Assembly (NCBI RefSeq): GCF_000974425.1 | Contig: NZ_CP010429.1 | Span: 1,984,001-2,048,000, forward strand | DNA from: Spirosoma radiotolerans | GTDB lineage: Bacteria; Bacteroidota; Bacteroidia; Cytophagales; Spirosomataceae | Length of the DNA stretch: 64,000 nt | Direction: 5' to 3' | Shown here: piece by piece, positions 34,787 to 43,660 of the stretch | How positions within the stretch are numbered: position 1 is the stretch's first letter | Layout: each line of letters opens with the position of its first letter | Made by a program: the position numbers and the translations under genes | Notes under the pieces: model-generated | The model's database searches: none | The model's input: the letters and a program-made list of their open reading frames with translations, nothing else | Told to the model about the DNA's origin: nothing

Positions 34787-35455
34787 TTAACCTAGAATAG
34801 ATCTTGAACCAGTATTCATCTGTTTATAGGCTTTCAAATTATAAATCAGCGCTGAAAGGCCAACTACACAAGCCCCCAAAAAAACGGCCAAAAATACAGG
34901 AAAGGAATTTACAGCTAATTTAACGTATATCGTTAAGCCAAAGTAGAACAAGCCTATGTAAACCCAACTTGACATTTTTAATAACGGATAGTCAACCTGC
35001 ACAAAAGTCGATTGAAAAGGCCATACTACCATACTAAGGCGGGGCCAATCCCAGATCAGTAAATAGACATTGGCTAACAACATCAAAAATGTGATGATGG
35101 GCGTTGCCGCAAAGTAGTAAGAAATCGTAATGACAAAGATATTGAGCATGATAGGCAGAAACACAACAGCGCCTAAGGTAGAGAAGAGCTGCGTCATCAA
35201 CAGGAAACCTGCTAGACACTGTCCCCAGCCAATGAAGTGCCAATAGAGGCCCGACTGGTATAGCGTCTCAAATAGGTGCCAACTCTCATTAATAGGTGCA
35301 TCGCTGCCCGAATTTGTCGTAAAACGTTGCCCTTGTATTTTGACAATACTGGCAAAAACAAAAGCTGCTCCCAGTAGATAGCGTAGGTAAATAGTGAAGA
35401 CTTGAACAGCAATCAGCCGCTTCAATTTTTCCAGAATCATATGTTTTATAACCAA
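34787..35455 (-). CDS. DoxX-like membrane protein
   Basis: 222 residues (217 if started at the Met at 35440). Four to six helices: FTIYLRYLLGAAFVFASIVK with the K-x-x-G-Q-R-F segment, LYWHFIGWGQCLAGFLLMTQ, VVFLPIMLNIFVITISYYF and two C-terminal helices. The layout of the first four resembles DoxX/DoxD-type proteins, which act in quinone-linked or thiol redox steps in some organisms; here function is not known. Its start lies 7 bp from leader repeat 2, so its leader is the repeat itself. Confidence 0.6.
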   Translation of the reverse strand: MVIKHMILEKLKRLIAVQVFTIYLRYLLGAAFVFASIVKIQGQRFTTNSGSDAPINESWHLFETLYQSGLYWHFIGWGQCLAGFLLMTQLFSTLGAVVFLPIMLNIFVITISYYFAATPIITFLMLLANVYLLIWDWPRLSMVVWPFQSTFVQVDYPLLKMSSWVYIGLFYFGLTIYVKLAVNSFPVFLAVFLGACVVGLSALIYNLKAYKQMNTGSRSILG

Positions 35456-35462
35456 CCGTTTT

Positions 35463-35754
35463 GTTAACCCCGAAGCTGTTTATAGCGGTCCTTTACTCGT
35501 AGTTTTTGGGTTCAATCTACAGAAATTCCATTAACATAATATTGGTCTTTCTTGTCCCCCTTTCTAAGTTACAGTCCGGCACAATCTTACGGCTTGTATG
35601 GAGTAGTTGATCTTAAAATAATCGCTTAACATAAAAACACTTATTCAATTACACGAAGAAAAGTGCGAAAGTATTCCTTTGTCTAATTCTCAGCAAACGT
35701 TCCCTAAAGTGATACGAAAGTGTATAGCGATGATGCCTTAATTTTAGGGCGTTT
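35463..35754 (-). repeat. inverted leader repeat, copy 2
   Basis: Reverse-complement partner of 30273-30562. On the minus strand it runs from AAACGCCC through GGAACGTTTGCTGAGAATTAG to CAGCTTCGGGGTTAAC and ends just before the DoxX-like gene. Confidence 0.85.
35666..35697 (-). promoter_or_regulatory. promoter inside leader repeat 2
   Basis: On the minus strand TTTG, 20-nt spacer, TACTTTCG. One base differs from the box of copy 1 (TACTTTTG), at the conserved TTTG, so this copy may be weaker. Confidence 0.5.
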
Positions 35755-35857
35755 GTTGAACCAGTTGTAGGTGAAGGCTTCCTACTTGGCTAACATACTA
35801 CGAAGTGGCTGTTACTATGAAGAACAGTAGTAGGATAACTGCTCAAACTTGAAGCCC

Positions 35858-36766
35858 TTAATCCGGTTGACAACTCCTAAATTCACCCAGTTGGTCGACA
35901 TAATCAGTAAGTTGCCCTCCACCCCTCAGCCAAGGCTGACCAGCTATATGAGCCGTGCAGGGGCCATAGCTGAAAAGTTTAATGGGTCGATGCTGGGCTA
36001 TCATCTGTAATTTCTCTAAGACATCCTGCAATATCCGCCCTTCGAAGGGAGTATACAGAAAGAAAACACTCCCATCATCAAAGTGGGCTGTTCGGGCATC
36101 TTCACACTGGAAGACTACATTGGGTAGGTTCAGATCCTGGGCACTGATCTGAGCATACCGGCAATAAGCAGGCTCCACTTCTATACCTTTGGTAGGAGTG
36201 CCAGTCAGTAAATTAACTAACAGACAAACCTGGCCTAAGCCCGACCCCAAGTCATAAAAAACATCCTGCTTCGTCAGATTCGCTTTCGCTACCAACTCGA
36301 GAATAATTCGAGTTGGTGTTTTCTGATAAAAAATCATCTCTGCTTGTCTTTTTTGGGTCTCTGAAGGGAGAGCTTGAGAGGAAAGCAGACCATTGGTGAA
36401 TACATCCAGCTCATCATAACCAACACCCGGATTAGTTAGCTGGTTATTCGATAAGCCCTGGCCAGCATAGGAGTTAATTAGGTCTAGAAGCGCTCTTCCT
36501 TGACAATGCCCGTTTCGAATAGCGGCTCGCAGCCGCTCAAACAATGCCCAATCGATGGCTTCTAACTGCTGGCTTATCGTCAAGGCCCACTGCTTGACCG
36601 AGAGCAATTCGGCGGGTGGATTGCGGAGTCGAAGTAAATCGTCCAGGTGATCAATAATGAATGCCAAGTGGTCAAGCGCCTGCATTCGACTGGCGAAATG
36701 GGTATCTTGCCACAACGTATTATTTCCCTGAATTGACTGAATATCGGTTAGTATATTGCTACTCAT
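35858..36766 (-). CDS. DOT1-like SAM-dependent methyltransferase
   Basis: 302 residues. The class I methyltransferase core is visible: DVFYDLGSGLGQVCLLVNLL (SAM-binding G-x-G-x-G), KGIEVEPAYCRYAQ (acidic end of strand 2), NVVFQCEDARTAHF (motif with Asp) and SVFFLYTPFEGRILQDVLEK. This order resembles the DOT1-type histone methylation family found in bacteria, whose targets there are unknown. N-terminal 110 residues are helical. No partner gene adjacent; it converges with nothing and stands alone. Confidence 0.8.
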   Translation of the reverse strand: MSSNILTDIQSIQGNNTLWQDTHFASRMQALDHLAFIIDHLDDLLRLRNPPAELLSVKQWALTISQQLEAIDWALFERLRAAIRNGHCQGRALLDLINSYAGQGLSNNQLTNPGVGYDELDVFTNGLLSSQALPSETQKRQAEMIFYQKTPTRIILELVAKANLTKQDVFYDLGSGLGQVCLLVNLLTGTPTKGIEVEPAYCRYAQISAQDLNLPNVVFQCEDARTAHFDDGSVFFLYTPFEGRILQDVLEKLQMIAQHRPIKLFSYGPCTAHIAGQPWLRGGGQLTDYVDQLGEFRSCQPD

Positions 36767-36922
36767 TTCGTACTCGGATTGAAGCGGCAGGTAGCCTGTC
36801 GAAAAGCCGAAGGTTTACTCATCAAGGCCGCATCTTCGATCACCTTCCACCCCTCATTTTATCTCCGCTAAAGCCGAAAGCTTGCCTCTAACTACTGGTG
36901 AACTGTCTGTCTCTTCTAACGC

Positions 36923-37333
36923 TCAAAAAATGAGATGGTTGTGATTATAGGCATGTTCCAAAATGAAATCAGCATCGATCTTCAATTTGTTGCGTAAAGT
37001 CTTGGCCATAGCCAGGTTGACCCGGCGCTTGCCCCGAAGGATTTCTGATAAACGGGTTTCGGGCACTTCCAAGAGTTGAGCCATCTCGCGTTGCTTCATC
37101 TTCTTCTCGTACATCTTGAACTCGATCATTTCCGGAATCAACTGCGGCACTTTAATGGGCATCAGGGGAATGCTATCTTCATACGCTTCGGCCCACGCCG
37201 AGAGCTAAGCCAGCTCGGTGGCTTCATCGGGGCTCAACACAGCAAAGCCCCCGCCTGTTGTCGCTTTTTGAAGCAGGGTTTCAATCTGAGCCATCAGTTT
37301 CTGATAGGCGGTGTAGGTGGTTGGCTGTTGCAT
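36923..37333 (-). pseudogene. higA: HigA-type antitoxin with in-frame stop
   Basis: The minus strand from the ATG at 37333 encodes the N-terminal domain of a HigA antitoxin (QQPTTYTAYQKLMAQIETLL, GGGFAVLSPDEATELA), then a TAG at 37206-37208. The same frame continues LSAWAEAYEDSIPLMPIKVP and the XRE helix-turn-helix (QREMAQLLEVPETRLSEIL, RGKRRVNLAMAKTL). A re-start at 37162 could still make the 79-residue DNA-binding half. HigA normally neutralises the HigB RNase and represses its own operon. The toxin gene upstream is only a fragment, which explains why the antitoxin could decay. Confidence 0.8.
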
Positions 37334-37345
37334 GGGTGAACGTGA

Positions 37346-37462
37346 TTAAATGGTTGAGCAGTCTGGTAGTTTGTCATATTGGGCATGGGTGCCCACGAAG
37401 CGAATGAACAGGGTTCGTTTGTTAAAGAAAATCATCTTGAAGGCAAAACCGTGTTTCGGCCA
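37346..37462 (-). pseudogene. higB: HigB-type toxin, C-terminal relic
   Basis: The minus strand reads WPKHGFAFKMIFFNKRTLFI followed by RFVGTHAQYDKL and a stop at 37346. The phrase F-x-G-T-H-A-x-Y-D is the signature end of HigB mRNA interferases. Everything before this is missing and replaced by unrelated sequence. It lies 12 bp upstream of the HigA relic, the normal HigBA order. Confidence 0.75.
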
Positions 37463-37611
37463 TTAAAATGAATAGTAATAGAATTTTTGGTAGCTAACTT
37501 ATAGCAGTATAAAAGTTAGCGATTCAAAATCATGTACAGTTCAGGTTCTAGGAGTACTCTGCCAGTACTCTTAAAAAACTACGTAAGTTAAAGGCCTTAC
37601 TAAAACGACAG

Positions 37612-38394
37612 ATGACAAAAGCGCAACTAGCCGTGGATCAAGATATAGTTTACAAAATGACAAAACCCGATCCGCCACTTGCGGATTTTGTAGACAGCTT
37701 TTGGCTGTTTTTTAACCATTCCCCCAGCGATAAGCAATTTGTTGTTTTGCCTGACGGACGGATTGACTTGCTGTTTTACCGGTCGAAAACAGAGCCCTTA
37801 CGCATTGTGCTTTTAGGGCTCGAAACTCAGTATGCTCCCCGGATCGTAGCCGCTAACACAGAGCTATTCGCTGTTAGCTTTAAACTGCTGGCGACCGACT
37901 ATATTTTTCCCAATACCGTTGCCAACTTGTTGAACCAAGCCAAGAGTTTACCCCCCGGTTTCTGGCAAGTTAGCCCCGACGACCTGTATGACTTTGATGT
38001 GTTTTGTCAACTGATTACTGAGAAAATCCAATCGTTTTTACCAAAAGTGATTGAGAGACGAAAACAGAGACTGTTTGACTTAGTCTACTCATCAAATGGC
38101 TCATTAACGGTCAAAAAACTATCCGAAAAAGTTGGCTGGAGCAGCCGTCAGATCAATCGTTATTTCAATCAGCAATACGGTCTTTCGCTGAAAGCCTATT
38201 GCAGTATACTTCGGTTCAAAGCCGCGCTCAAGCCCATTAGTGAAGGTAACCTTTTCCCAGAGCACGCATTTACCGACCAAAACCATTTCATCAAAACAAT
38301 TAAGCGGTACGCGGGAGTTACGCCCAAAATATTACGGAAAAATAAAGATGACAGGTTCTATTACCTCACGGCTTTACGAAATCAGCCGACCTGA
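37612..38394 (+). CDS. AraC-family transcription regulator
   Basis: 260 residues. The N-terminal 150 residues match the DUF6597-type sensor of AraC proteins: PPLADFVDSFWLFFN, FVVLPDGRIDLLFYR, AVSFKLLATDYIF. The C-terminal HTH pair follows: LTVKKLSEKVGWSSRQINRY and AFTDQNHFIKTIKRYAGVTP. It binds DNA as an activator, typically of adjacent metabolic genes. The monooxygenase-like gene at 38738 on the same strand, 343 bp downstream, is a candidate target. Short repeats before the start (GTACTCT... around 37553-37570) may be part of its control region. Confidence 0.88.
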   Translation: MTKAQLAVDQDIVYKMTKPDPPLADFVDSFWLFFNHSPSDKQFVVLPDGRIDLLFYRSKTEPLRIVLLGLETQYAPRIVAANTELFAVSFKLLATDYIFPNTVANLLNQAKSLPPGFWQVSPDDLYDFDVFCQLITEKIQSFLPKVIERRKQRLFDLVYSSNGSLTVKKLSEKVGWSSRQINRYFNQQYGLSLKAYCSILRFKAALKPISEGNLFPEHAFTDQNHFIKTIKRYAGVTPKILRKNKDDRFYYLTALRNQPT

Positions 38395-38737
38395 AAATGA
38401 CCGAATTTTACTATTCTAAGGCTTCGTGTTCGGCTAATTTTGCCGCTTAAGTAAGCCGTATAGTCGTACAAACTAATAAAGTCACAACGCGAGTGGCCGT
38501 CCCGGTGGGCTCAACCCGATTGCGTCAAAGGGATCAACGTAACCGTTTACCAAAGTGACCCAGACCAGTCCGCCCTCAAGGGCAACGGATTGAGAGCCTA
38601 GTTGTATGATTAAACGTGGCGACAACCAGCTACGAACGGCCAGACAAGGAATTGCTCCAAGCGCTACCAAGCTGTTTGCGACATGTACCAAACACCGCAC
38701 AGCACACACAACCGTAAACAACGTAAAAAACGAGCCA
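38395..38737. other. intergenic region
   Basis: No gene supported. A minus-strand frame (38482-38721) is open but has no recognisable domain. Confidence 0.35.
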
Positions 38738-39046
38738 ATGATGAATAGACAACTCGGTTATGTAATGAAAATGATCGCAAAGCCCGGTTATGGCGATACG
38801 CTACGCAAACTTGCTACCGACGGGATGAGAATAGCCAACCAGGGTGGCACCTGGGTTCACTGCCGGGTCGAAAATGAACCCGATACGTTGTGGACGTTTG
38901 AATTTTTTGAAAACCCAGAAGCCAAAGCGCGCTACGAGGAAAGTGAGCTTTCAGATAAGCTACGCGATGAAATAATAGACCTGCTTGTCGAGCCACCAGT
39001 CCGTATTGCCGTGACTCCCTTTTCGGCTAGTTGGCTTCCAGAGTAG
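38738..39046 (+). CDS. ABM-type quinol monooxygenase-like protein
   Basis: 102 residues from the ATG at 38738 (MMNRQLGYVMKMIAKPGY); the longer frame to 38606 adds a Lys/Thr-rich leader with no domain. The chain is an ABM fold: first strand GYVMKMIAKPGYG, helix DTLRKLATDGMRIAN, second strand WVHCRVENEPDTLWTFEFFE, a helix with EAKARYEES, and the IDLLVEPPVRI tail. ABM proteins such as YgiN oxidise quinols or degrade small molecules. The preceding AraC regulator may control it. Substrate unknown. Confidence 0.65.
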   Translation: MMNRQLGYVMKMIAKPGYGDTLRKLATDGMRIANQGGTWVHCRVENEPDTLWTFEFFENPEAKARYEESELSDKLRDEIIDLLVEPPVRIAVTPFSASWLPE

Positions 39047-39190
39047 TAGGTTTCTGATTCGGTAAGGATTCACCCTGTTTAAAACAGGCTTTTAACCGGT
39101 GAAGAAATCTGACCGGGGATTGACTGTGGCCTGCTGCGCGATTTGTGTATTGATTCGGTGCCAGGTGGTTTGTGAATCCTGCCAGAAAGA

Positions 39191-39424
39191 ATGGAAAATT
39201 ACACCCTAAAAATTAGGGTAAGTAAGATAAACTTCATTGGTGTTCATGCGGATAAGTTAGCTGACAAATCGGGGCGTATCCTTGTTCTTGGCGAGTCTCG
39301 GCCAGACCGAATTGAGCAGGCTAGGAAAGCCTTAAATCACCAGTCCTATTCGTGCTCAACCGGCTTGTTTACAGTTTATCAAGACCCTCATACTCCTCAG
39401 TCGTTTATTCTTTATGAACACTGA
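39191..39424 (+). CDS. hypothetical protein, 77 residues
   Basis: Alternating basic and hydrophobic residues, with strand-like ends (MENYTLKIRVSKINFIGVH and FTVYQDPHTPQSFILYEH). No signal, no membrane segment, no recognised family. Resembles small ferredoxin-like or ABM-like dimer halves in length only. Lone gene between two unrelated units. Confidence 0.35.
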   Translation: MENYTLKIRVSKINFIGVHADKLADKSGRILVLGESRPDRIEQARKALNHQSYSCSTGLFTVYQDPHTPQSFILYEH

Positions 39425-39566
39425 CTAAGTGAAGAAGCAGGGTTTGCTCATGGCAAACGTGAATACATGCAAGAGTAAATGGCACGAAAAGACCACCTAT
39501 TTGACCACCTGGAGAGTAAATTTCTTGAGGAGTTTTAAGCTGTGACGAAGCAACGATTAGGATACT

Positions 39567-40049
39567 ATGAGCGAATGGAGCGACTTTTTTGTAGCAACAG
39601 CTGGAGCCGCTGCTGCGTTGACCGGACTCATTTTTGTCGGTGTTTCGATCAACCTGAGAGAAATTCTTGCCTTTACTACGCTCCCCACTCGGGCTTTAGT
39701 TTCTCTGGTGCTTCTGCTGGCTATCTTAATTTGTTCCGTACTTCTTTTAGTACCAGGCCAAGCGCTTAAAAGCGTGGGTATTGAACTCACTATTTTCGGA
39801 GTGATCACCTGGTCGGTTACTACGCAGATGGACCGCTCTATTTTAAACCATATTGCCAACGAATTTAAAGGCCCTCAGGCCTGGAACATACTTTTTGATC
39901 AACTAGCTGTGGTACCCTACATCATTAGTGGCGTTTCCCTACTCAATGGTAGTCAGTCAGGCCTTTATTGGGTAGTATTCGCTGTTATTTTCTCGTTTCT
40001 TAAGTCGGTTATTGACGCATGGTTTTTCTTGGTAGAAATTCATCGATGA
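39567..40049 (+). CDS. four- to five-helix membrane protein, conserved-hypothetical type
   Basis: 160 residues. Helices at VATAGAAAALTGLIFVGVSI, LVSLVLLLAILICSVLLLV, LTIFGVITWSVTT, VVPYIISGVSLLNG and GLYWVVFAVIFSFLKSVIDA. The start (MSEWSDFFVATAGAAAALTG) resembles a family of small uncharacterised bacterial membrane proteins that begins with a W-x-x-F-F-x-x-x-G-x-A-A-A-L-x-G-L segment. Inner membrane. No functional context nearby. Confidence 0.6.
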   Translation: MSEWSDFFVATAGAAAALTGLIFVGVSINLREILAFTTLPTRALVSLVLLLAILICSVLLLVPGQALKSVGIELTIFGVITWSVTTQMDRSILNHIANEFKGPQAWNILFDQLAVVPYIISGVSLLNGSQSGLYWVVFAVIFSFLKSVIDAWFFLVEIHR

Positions 40050-40146
40050 CGGTCAGCTTTCAACGGAAGGGTTTCTAGGGGTAAGTAAATAATGTAGTTA
40101 ATGCAACCTAATTTGCATCAAAGACTTCAATGGAGCCAGGTACATT

Positions 40147-40272
40147 CTAGCCCTTTCGTGGCAATAAGCTGGCGGTTCGCTTGCCAAAGCCGGAAGAGCT
40201 GCCGGTAATCAAGACGGTCTTTTTCGGTGTGCTGCCTCGGTCATTCAGTAAATTGCCCAAAAACAGTTCCCT
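40147..40272 (-). pseudogene. short-chain dehydrogenase (SDR) N-terminal relic
   Basis: The minus strand encodes KKTVLITGSSSGFGKRTASL followed by LPRKG and a TAG at 40147-40149. T-G-S-S-S-G-F-G is the SDR cofactor motif. No start codon is available and the other 200 residues are absent. Confidence 0.65.
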
Positions 40273-40338
40273 TCATGCCGAAAATCCCCCGCTTAAGTGG
40301 CTGCATGTTTGCAGGTAATACTAGTCAATTGACCTTGC

Positions 40339-40401
40339 AAAACGCTCCCATCTGAGACGAACACTGGCCCTTCTCAATTTGCGTCTCAGATAGGAACGTT
40401 T
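40339..40401. repeat. GTCTC-hairpin element with two inverted halves
   Basis: AAAACGCTCCCATCTGAGACG (40339-40359) and CGTCTCAGATAGGAACGTTT (40382-40401) are inverted copies of one another (two mismatches) with a 22-nt spacer. It may also act as a terminator between the SDR relic and the FG-GAP gene. Confidence 0.7.
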
Positions 40402-40404
40402 GAT

Positions 40405-40859
40405 ACTACGCTATCTATCCTTCAGTTATTCTGTGCTCAATAAGGGTATTATTGATCAAACAGAGTAACCTGTTGATCCGTATCTGATAGGCCGATGAGG
40501 TAAAACAAGAACGATGGGCAAAAATAAGCACTTGATGTTAGTCAGGCATCTCAGCCGGTAAATCACCAGTTTCTAGTCCCTTTGGCTACCGTTGACACCG
40601 GTCTGCGAGCCAGCTCCTACTCTCCTCTCTCGGTACATAGAAAAGAATGCTGTACCTGGCAGAGGTATCACTTCGGCGGCCCGGCCAAATGGGCGCCCTA
40701 CCTCCTCATACATTTATCCGATGGTGCAGGGTGGTGCCAACCACTACTTTAGCAGTCAGTTTGACGCCACCAGCAACAAAGGAGAGGCACCGACTTTGGG
40801 CTTACTTGATCCATTGATTTGTCCTCTGAAAGATAAACTAACATTCTTTCCATTGATCT
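40405..40859. other. upstream region of the FG-GAP gene
   Basis: No gene supported. A plus-strand frame at 40592-40891 overlaps the FG-GAP start and has no features. Confidence 0.35.
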
Positions 40860-43397
40860 ATGAAAGCTATTCTACGGCAATTAATTGCTGACTTGTCTGC
40901 CGCCGGTAGTCTCCCGGCTACCATACGGTATGGTTACTGCCCACCCAAGCCAACCCATTGGCTGCTGGTTGTTGTACTCCTCAATGTCAGCAGCTCGAGT
41001 TGGGCACAATGCTTCAATCCGACTACCATTCAGATCGCTACCCCCAATAATTTCCAGGTAGGGACAAATCCTCATTCAGTGGCGGTGGCCAGATTGAACC
41101 TTTTCGACGACTATGCCGATCTAGCTGTGGTGAATTATAGTTCGAATAGCGTCTCGGTGCTGCTGGGCAACGGCAGTGGTGGTTTTGGTGTGGCAACCAA
41201 CTTGGCCGTCGGCAAGGGGCCTGTTTCTGTGGCGGTGGGCGATTTCGACGGCGACTACCGACCCGACCTGGTAACGGCCAACCAAAACTCCAGCAGCGTA
41301 TCGGTCCTGTTAGGTAACAGCAGCGGGAATTTTGGGACCGCTACCAACTTCCCTGCCGGCGCTTATCCTAGTTCGGTGGTGGTGAAGGACTTTAACGGGG
41401 ACGGCAAAGCCGACCTGGCTACGGCCAATAGTGGGTCAAGTACCGTCTCGGTACTGCTGGGCAAAGGCAACGGGAGCTTCGGAGCCCCCACTCAGTTTAG
41501 TGTCGGGGATAGCCCTTTTTCGCTAGCGATAGGCGATTTTAACAAGGATGGCAAGGCTGACCTGGTGACGGCCAACTACAATGGATACAACGTCTCGGTG
41601 CTGTTGGGCAATGGCAGTGGAAGCTTTGGCACCGCGACTAATTTCACGGTCGGCGGAGGTCCTGTTTCGGTGACCGTGGGCGATTTTAACAAGGATGGCA
41701 AGGCTGACCTGGCGACGGCCAACTACGATGCCAACACCACGTCGGTACTGCTCGGTAACGGCAACGGGGGCTTTAGCGTACCCACCAGTTTCGCTGCTGG
41801 AAGTGGTGCCTATTCGGTGGCCACAGAGGATTTCAATAGCGATAATAAGCTGGACTTGGTGACAGCCAACTATGCATCGAACAACGTCACGGTGCGACTG
41901 GGCAACGGGACGGGGGGCTTCGGGTCACCAGTCACTTTCCCCGTTGGCAGTGGACCCTTTGTGGTCACGGTAGGCAAAGTCAGCGGTGATAGTTATGTCG
42001 ACTTGGTGACGGCCAACTATACCTCCAACAACGTCTCGGTGCTGCTGGGCATGGGCAACGGGAGCTTTAACACAACGGCCGATGTACCGCTGTCAATGGC
42101 GGTCAGCGATTTTAATGGGGATGGCAAACCCGATCTGGCGACGGCCAATGGGGCATCCAACAAAGTATCAGTACTGGCAGGAAACGGAGCGGGAGGCTTT
42201 GGCGTAGCGACCAGCTTTACCACGGGTCGTTATCCTCGTCTGGTTGTCGTGGGTGATCTGAACCTGGATGGCAAGCCGGACTTGGTGACGGCAAACGAAA
42301 GCGCTGATAACAATATCTCGGTGCTGCTGGGCAACGGGAGTGGTGGTTTTGGTGTGGCAACCAACTACACCGCCGGGACGTATCCTACTTCGGTGGTGAT
42401 TGGGGACTTTACGACGGATGGCAAGCCTGACCTGGCGGTGAGTAATGGCACGAAAATTATGGTGTTTCGGGGTAGCGGCACTGGAAATTTTGGGGCACCG
42501 ACCAGTTTGACTACTACGATCGATCCTTATTCCATGGTGGGGAGAGATTTCAATGCCGATGGCAGACTTGATCTGTTGGTCAGCGGCTATAATTCGACTA
42601 AAATGCTGGTGCTACCGGGTAATGGCAACGGAGGCTTCGGGACAGGCATTACCCACGAGATAGGAGGGGTACCCCAGTCAATTAGGGTAAAGGATGTCAA
42701 TGGGGATGGTAAGCTGGACCTGGTGACGTCTATCTATTCATCGAACAACGTTTCAGTGTTTCCCGGTATGGGTAATGGGAGTTTTGGGCCCGCCATTAAC
42801 TCCCCGACGGTTAATAGTCCTTCGTCGATGGCAGCGGGCGACTGGAATGGCGATGGCAAAGTTGATCTGGCGGTGACGGATAGTTATTCCGGTAAGGTAA
42901 CGTTATTACTGGGCAATGGGAGTGGTAGCTTTAGCATCGGTACCGCCATTAACCTGGGTAACTCTCCGGGTGGGGTAGTAGCCAGCGACTTGAATGGGGA
43001 TGGCAAGCTTGACTTAGTGGCAACCCAACCGTATTTTTCTAGCCACAGCCTGGCCATACTGCTCAACTGCATGAGTTTTCTCAAATCGACAGCTAGTGAG
43101 TTCAATGCCTATTCGAGTAGGCTAGGAGCGAGTGAAGCAGGTGTTGGCCTGCAGGTGCAGGTGTTTAGTAACCCTGTAACTGGCCCCTTGGTGGAAGTAA
43201 CTATTCAGGGGGTGGAAGGGCAGGCCGTGGAGTTAGAGCTAGTTGATCTGCAAGGCAAACGTATTTATCAACACAGCATCAATCAAGCCGACGATCAGAA
43301 CCGGCTCCAACTGCCTTTGGGGGGCAGCACCGGCCTGCTCCTGCTACAGGTGCGTACAGCTACCCAGCGCCAGCTTGTTAAATTGCTGCGGCCGTAA
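40860..43397 (+). CDS. FG-GAP/VCBS beta-propeller surface protein with type IX sorting tail
   Basis: 845 residues. A signal peptide with a long basic n-region ends near SSSSWAQ (about residue 50). The body is a tandem array of roughly fourteen repeats of about 50 residues, each with a calcium-binding loop D-x-N/D-x-D-G-K (DFNGDGKADLATAN, DFNKDGKADLVTAN) and S-V-L-L-G-N-G-x-G-x-F-G. These form FG-GAP/VCBS beta-propellers, probably two. The end (QVFSNPVTGPLVEV to QLVKLLRP) is a type IX secretion C-terminal sorting domain. So it is carried across the outer membrane and attached to the cell surface or released; likely an adhesin or matrix binder. Confidence 0.9.
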   Translation: MKAILRQLIADLSAAGSLPATIRYGYCPPKPTHWLLVVVLLNVSSSSWAQCFNPTTIQIATPNNFQVGTNPHSVAVARLNLFDDYADLAVVNYSSNSVSVLLGNGSGGFGVATNLAVGKGPVSVAVGDFDGDYRPDLVTANQNSSSVSVLLGNSSGNFGTATNFPAGAYPSSVVVKDFNGDGKADLATANSGSSTVSVLLGKGNGSFGAPTQFSVGDSPFSLAIGDFNKDGKADLVTANYNGYNVSVLLGNGSGSFGTATNFTVGGGPVSVTVGDFNKDGKADLATANYDANTTSVLLGNGNGGFSVPTSFAAGSGAYSVATEDFNSDNKLDLVTANYASNNVTVRLGNGTGGFGSPVTFPVGSGPFVVTVGKVSGDSYVDLVTANYTSNNVSVLLGMGNGSFNTTADVPLSMAVSDFNGDGKPDLATANGASNKVSVLAGNGAGGFGVATSFTTGRYPRLVVVGDLNLDGKPDLVTANESADNNISVLLGNGSGGFGVATNYTAGTYPTSVVIGDFTTDGKPDLAVSNGTKIMVFRGSGTGNFGAPTSLTTTIDPYSMVGRDFNADGRLDLLVSGYNSTKMLVLPGNGNGGFGTGITHEIGGVPQSIRVKDVNGDGKLDLVTSIYSSNNVSVFPGMGNGSFGPAINSPTVNSPSSMAAGDWNGDGKVDLAVTDSYSGKVTLLLGNGSGSFSIGTAINLGNSPGGVVASDLNGDGKLDLVATQPYFSSHSLAILLNCMSFLKSTASEFNAYSSRLGASEAGVGLQVQVFSNPVTGPLVEVTIQGVEGQAVELELVDLQGKRIYQHSINQADDQNRLQLPLGGSTGLLLLQVRTATQRQLVKLLRP

Positions 43398-43421
43398 AGG
43401 TCCGCTATATCCGTACTTTTT

Positions 43422-43464
43422 AGGCCAATAAGTCAGACTGCTTTAGTCTGACTTATTGGCCTTT
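43422..43464 (+). terminator. strong terminator hairpin
   Basis: AGGCCAATAAGTCAGACT and AGTCTGACTTATTGGCCT pair perfectly (18 bp) around a 5-nt loop, followed by TT, 24 bp after the FG-GAP stop. Confidence 0.85.
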
Positions 43465-43475
43465 ACCCTCTAAAA

Positions 43476-43520
43476 GCGAGACAAAAGAGCCTTCTAAAAA
43501 ATGGGGCGTTTAAATAAGAC
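43476..43520 (-). repeat. copy of the dispersed GTCTC-hairpin element
   Basis: GCGAGAC (43476) and ATGGGGCGTTTAAATAAGAC (43501-43520) match both ends of the element in reverse orientation. Confidence 0.5.
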
Positions 43521-43629
43521 ATTATTCAAGCCAGAAGCAAGTATCTGACGAAATCCTGGTCATTAGAGTAAGCTAGTACCAGTTACTCAAGGCTTAACTT
43601 ACTTATAAGGTTGTTTCAATAAAACCATA

Positions 43630-43637
43630 TATATTTG
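43630..43637 (+). promoter_or_regulatory. -7 box of the TetR gene
   Basis: TATATTTG matches TAnnTTTG, 22 bp before the TetR start and directly before the operator. No well-spaced -33 element was found. Confidence 0.4.
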
Positions 43638-43640
43638 CCG

Positions 43641-43660
43641 TTAACCAACTAGTTAGTTAA
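43641..43660. promoter_or_regulatory. TetR operator 1
   Basis: TTAACCAACTAGTTAGTTAA, a near-palindrome that overlaps the A of the TetR start codon. Its sister at 44256 differs at one base. Confidence 0.7.

Noticed and set aside
35000..35460. DoxX-like gene as part of a complete thiosulfate:quinone oxidoreductase
   Set aside because: No second subunit or sulfur gene is in the cassette.
40592..40891. 99-codon plus-strand frame
   Set aside because: Overlaps the start of the FG-GAP gene in another frame and has no structure.
41000..43000. Repeated DNA in the FG-GAP gene considered as a satellite or CRISPR-like array
   Set aside because: The periodicity is that of the protein repeats (about 150 bp) and stays in frame; there are no short identical repeats with spacers.
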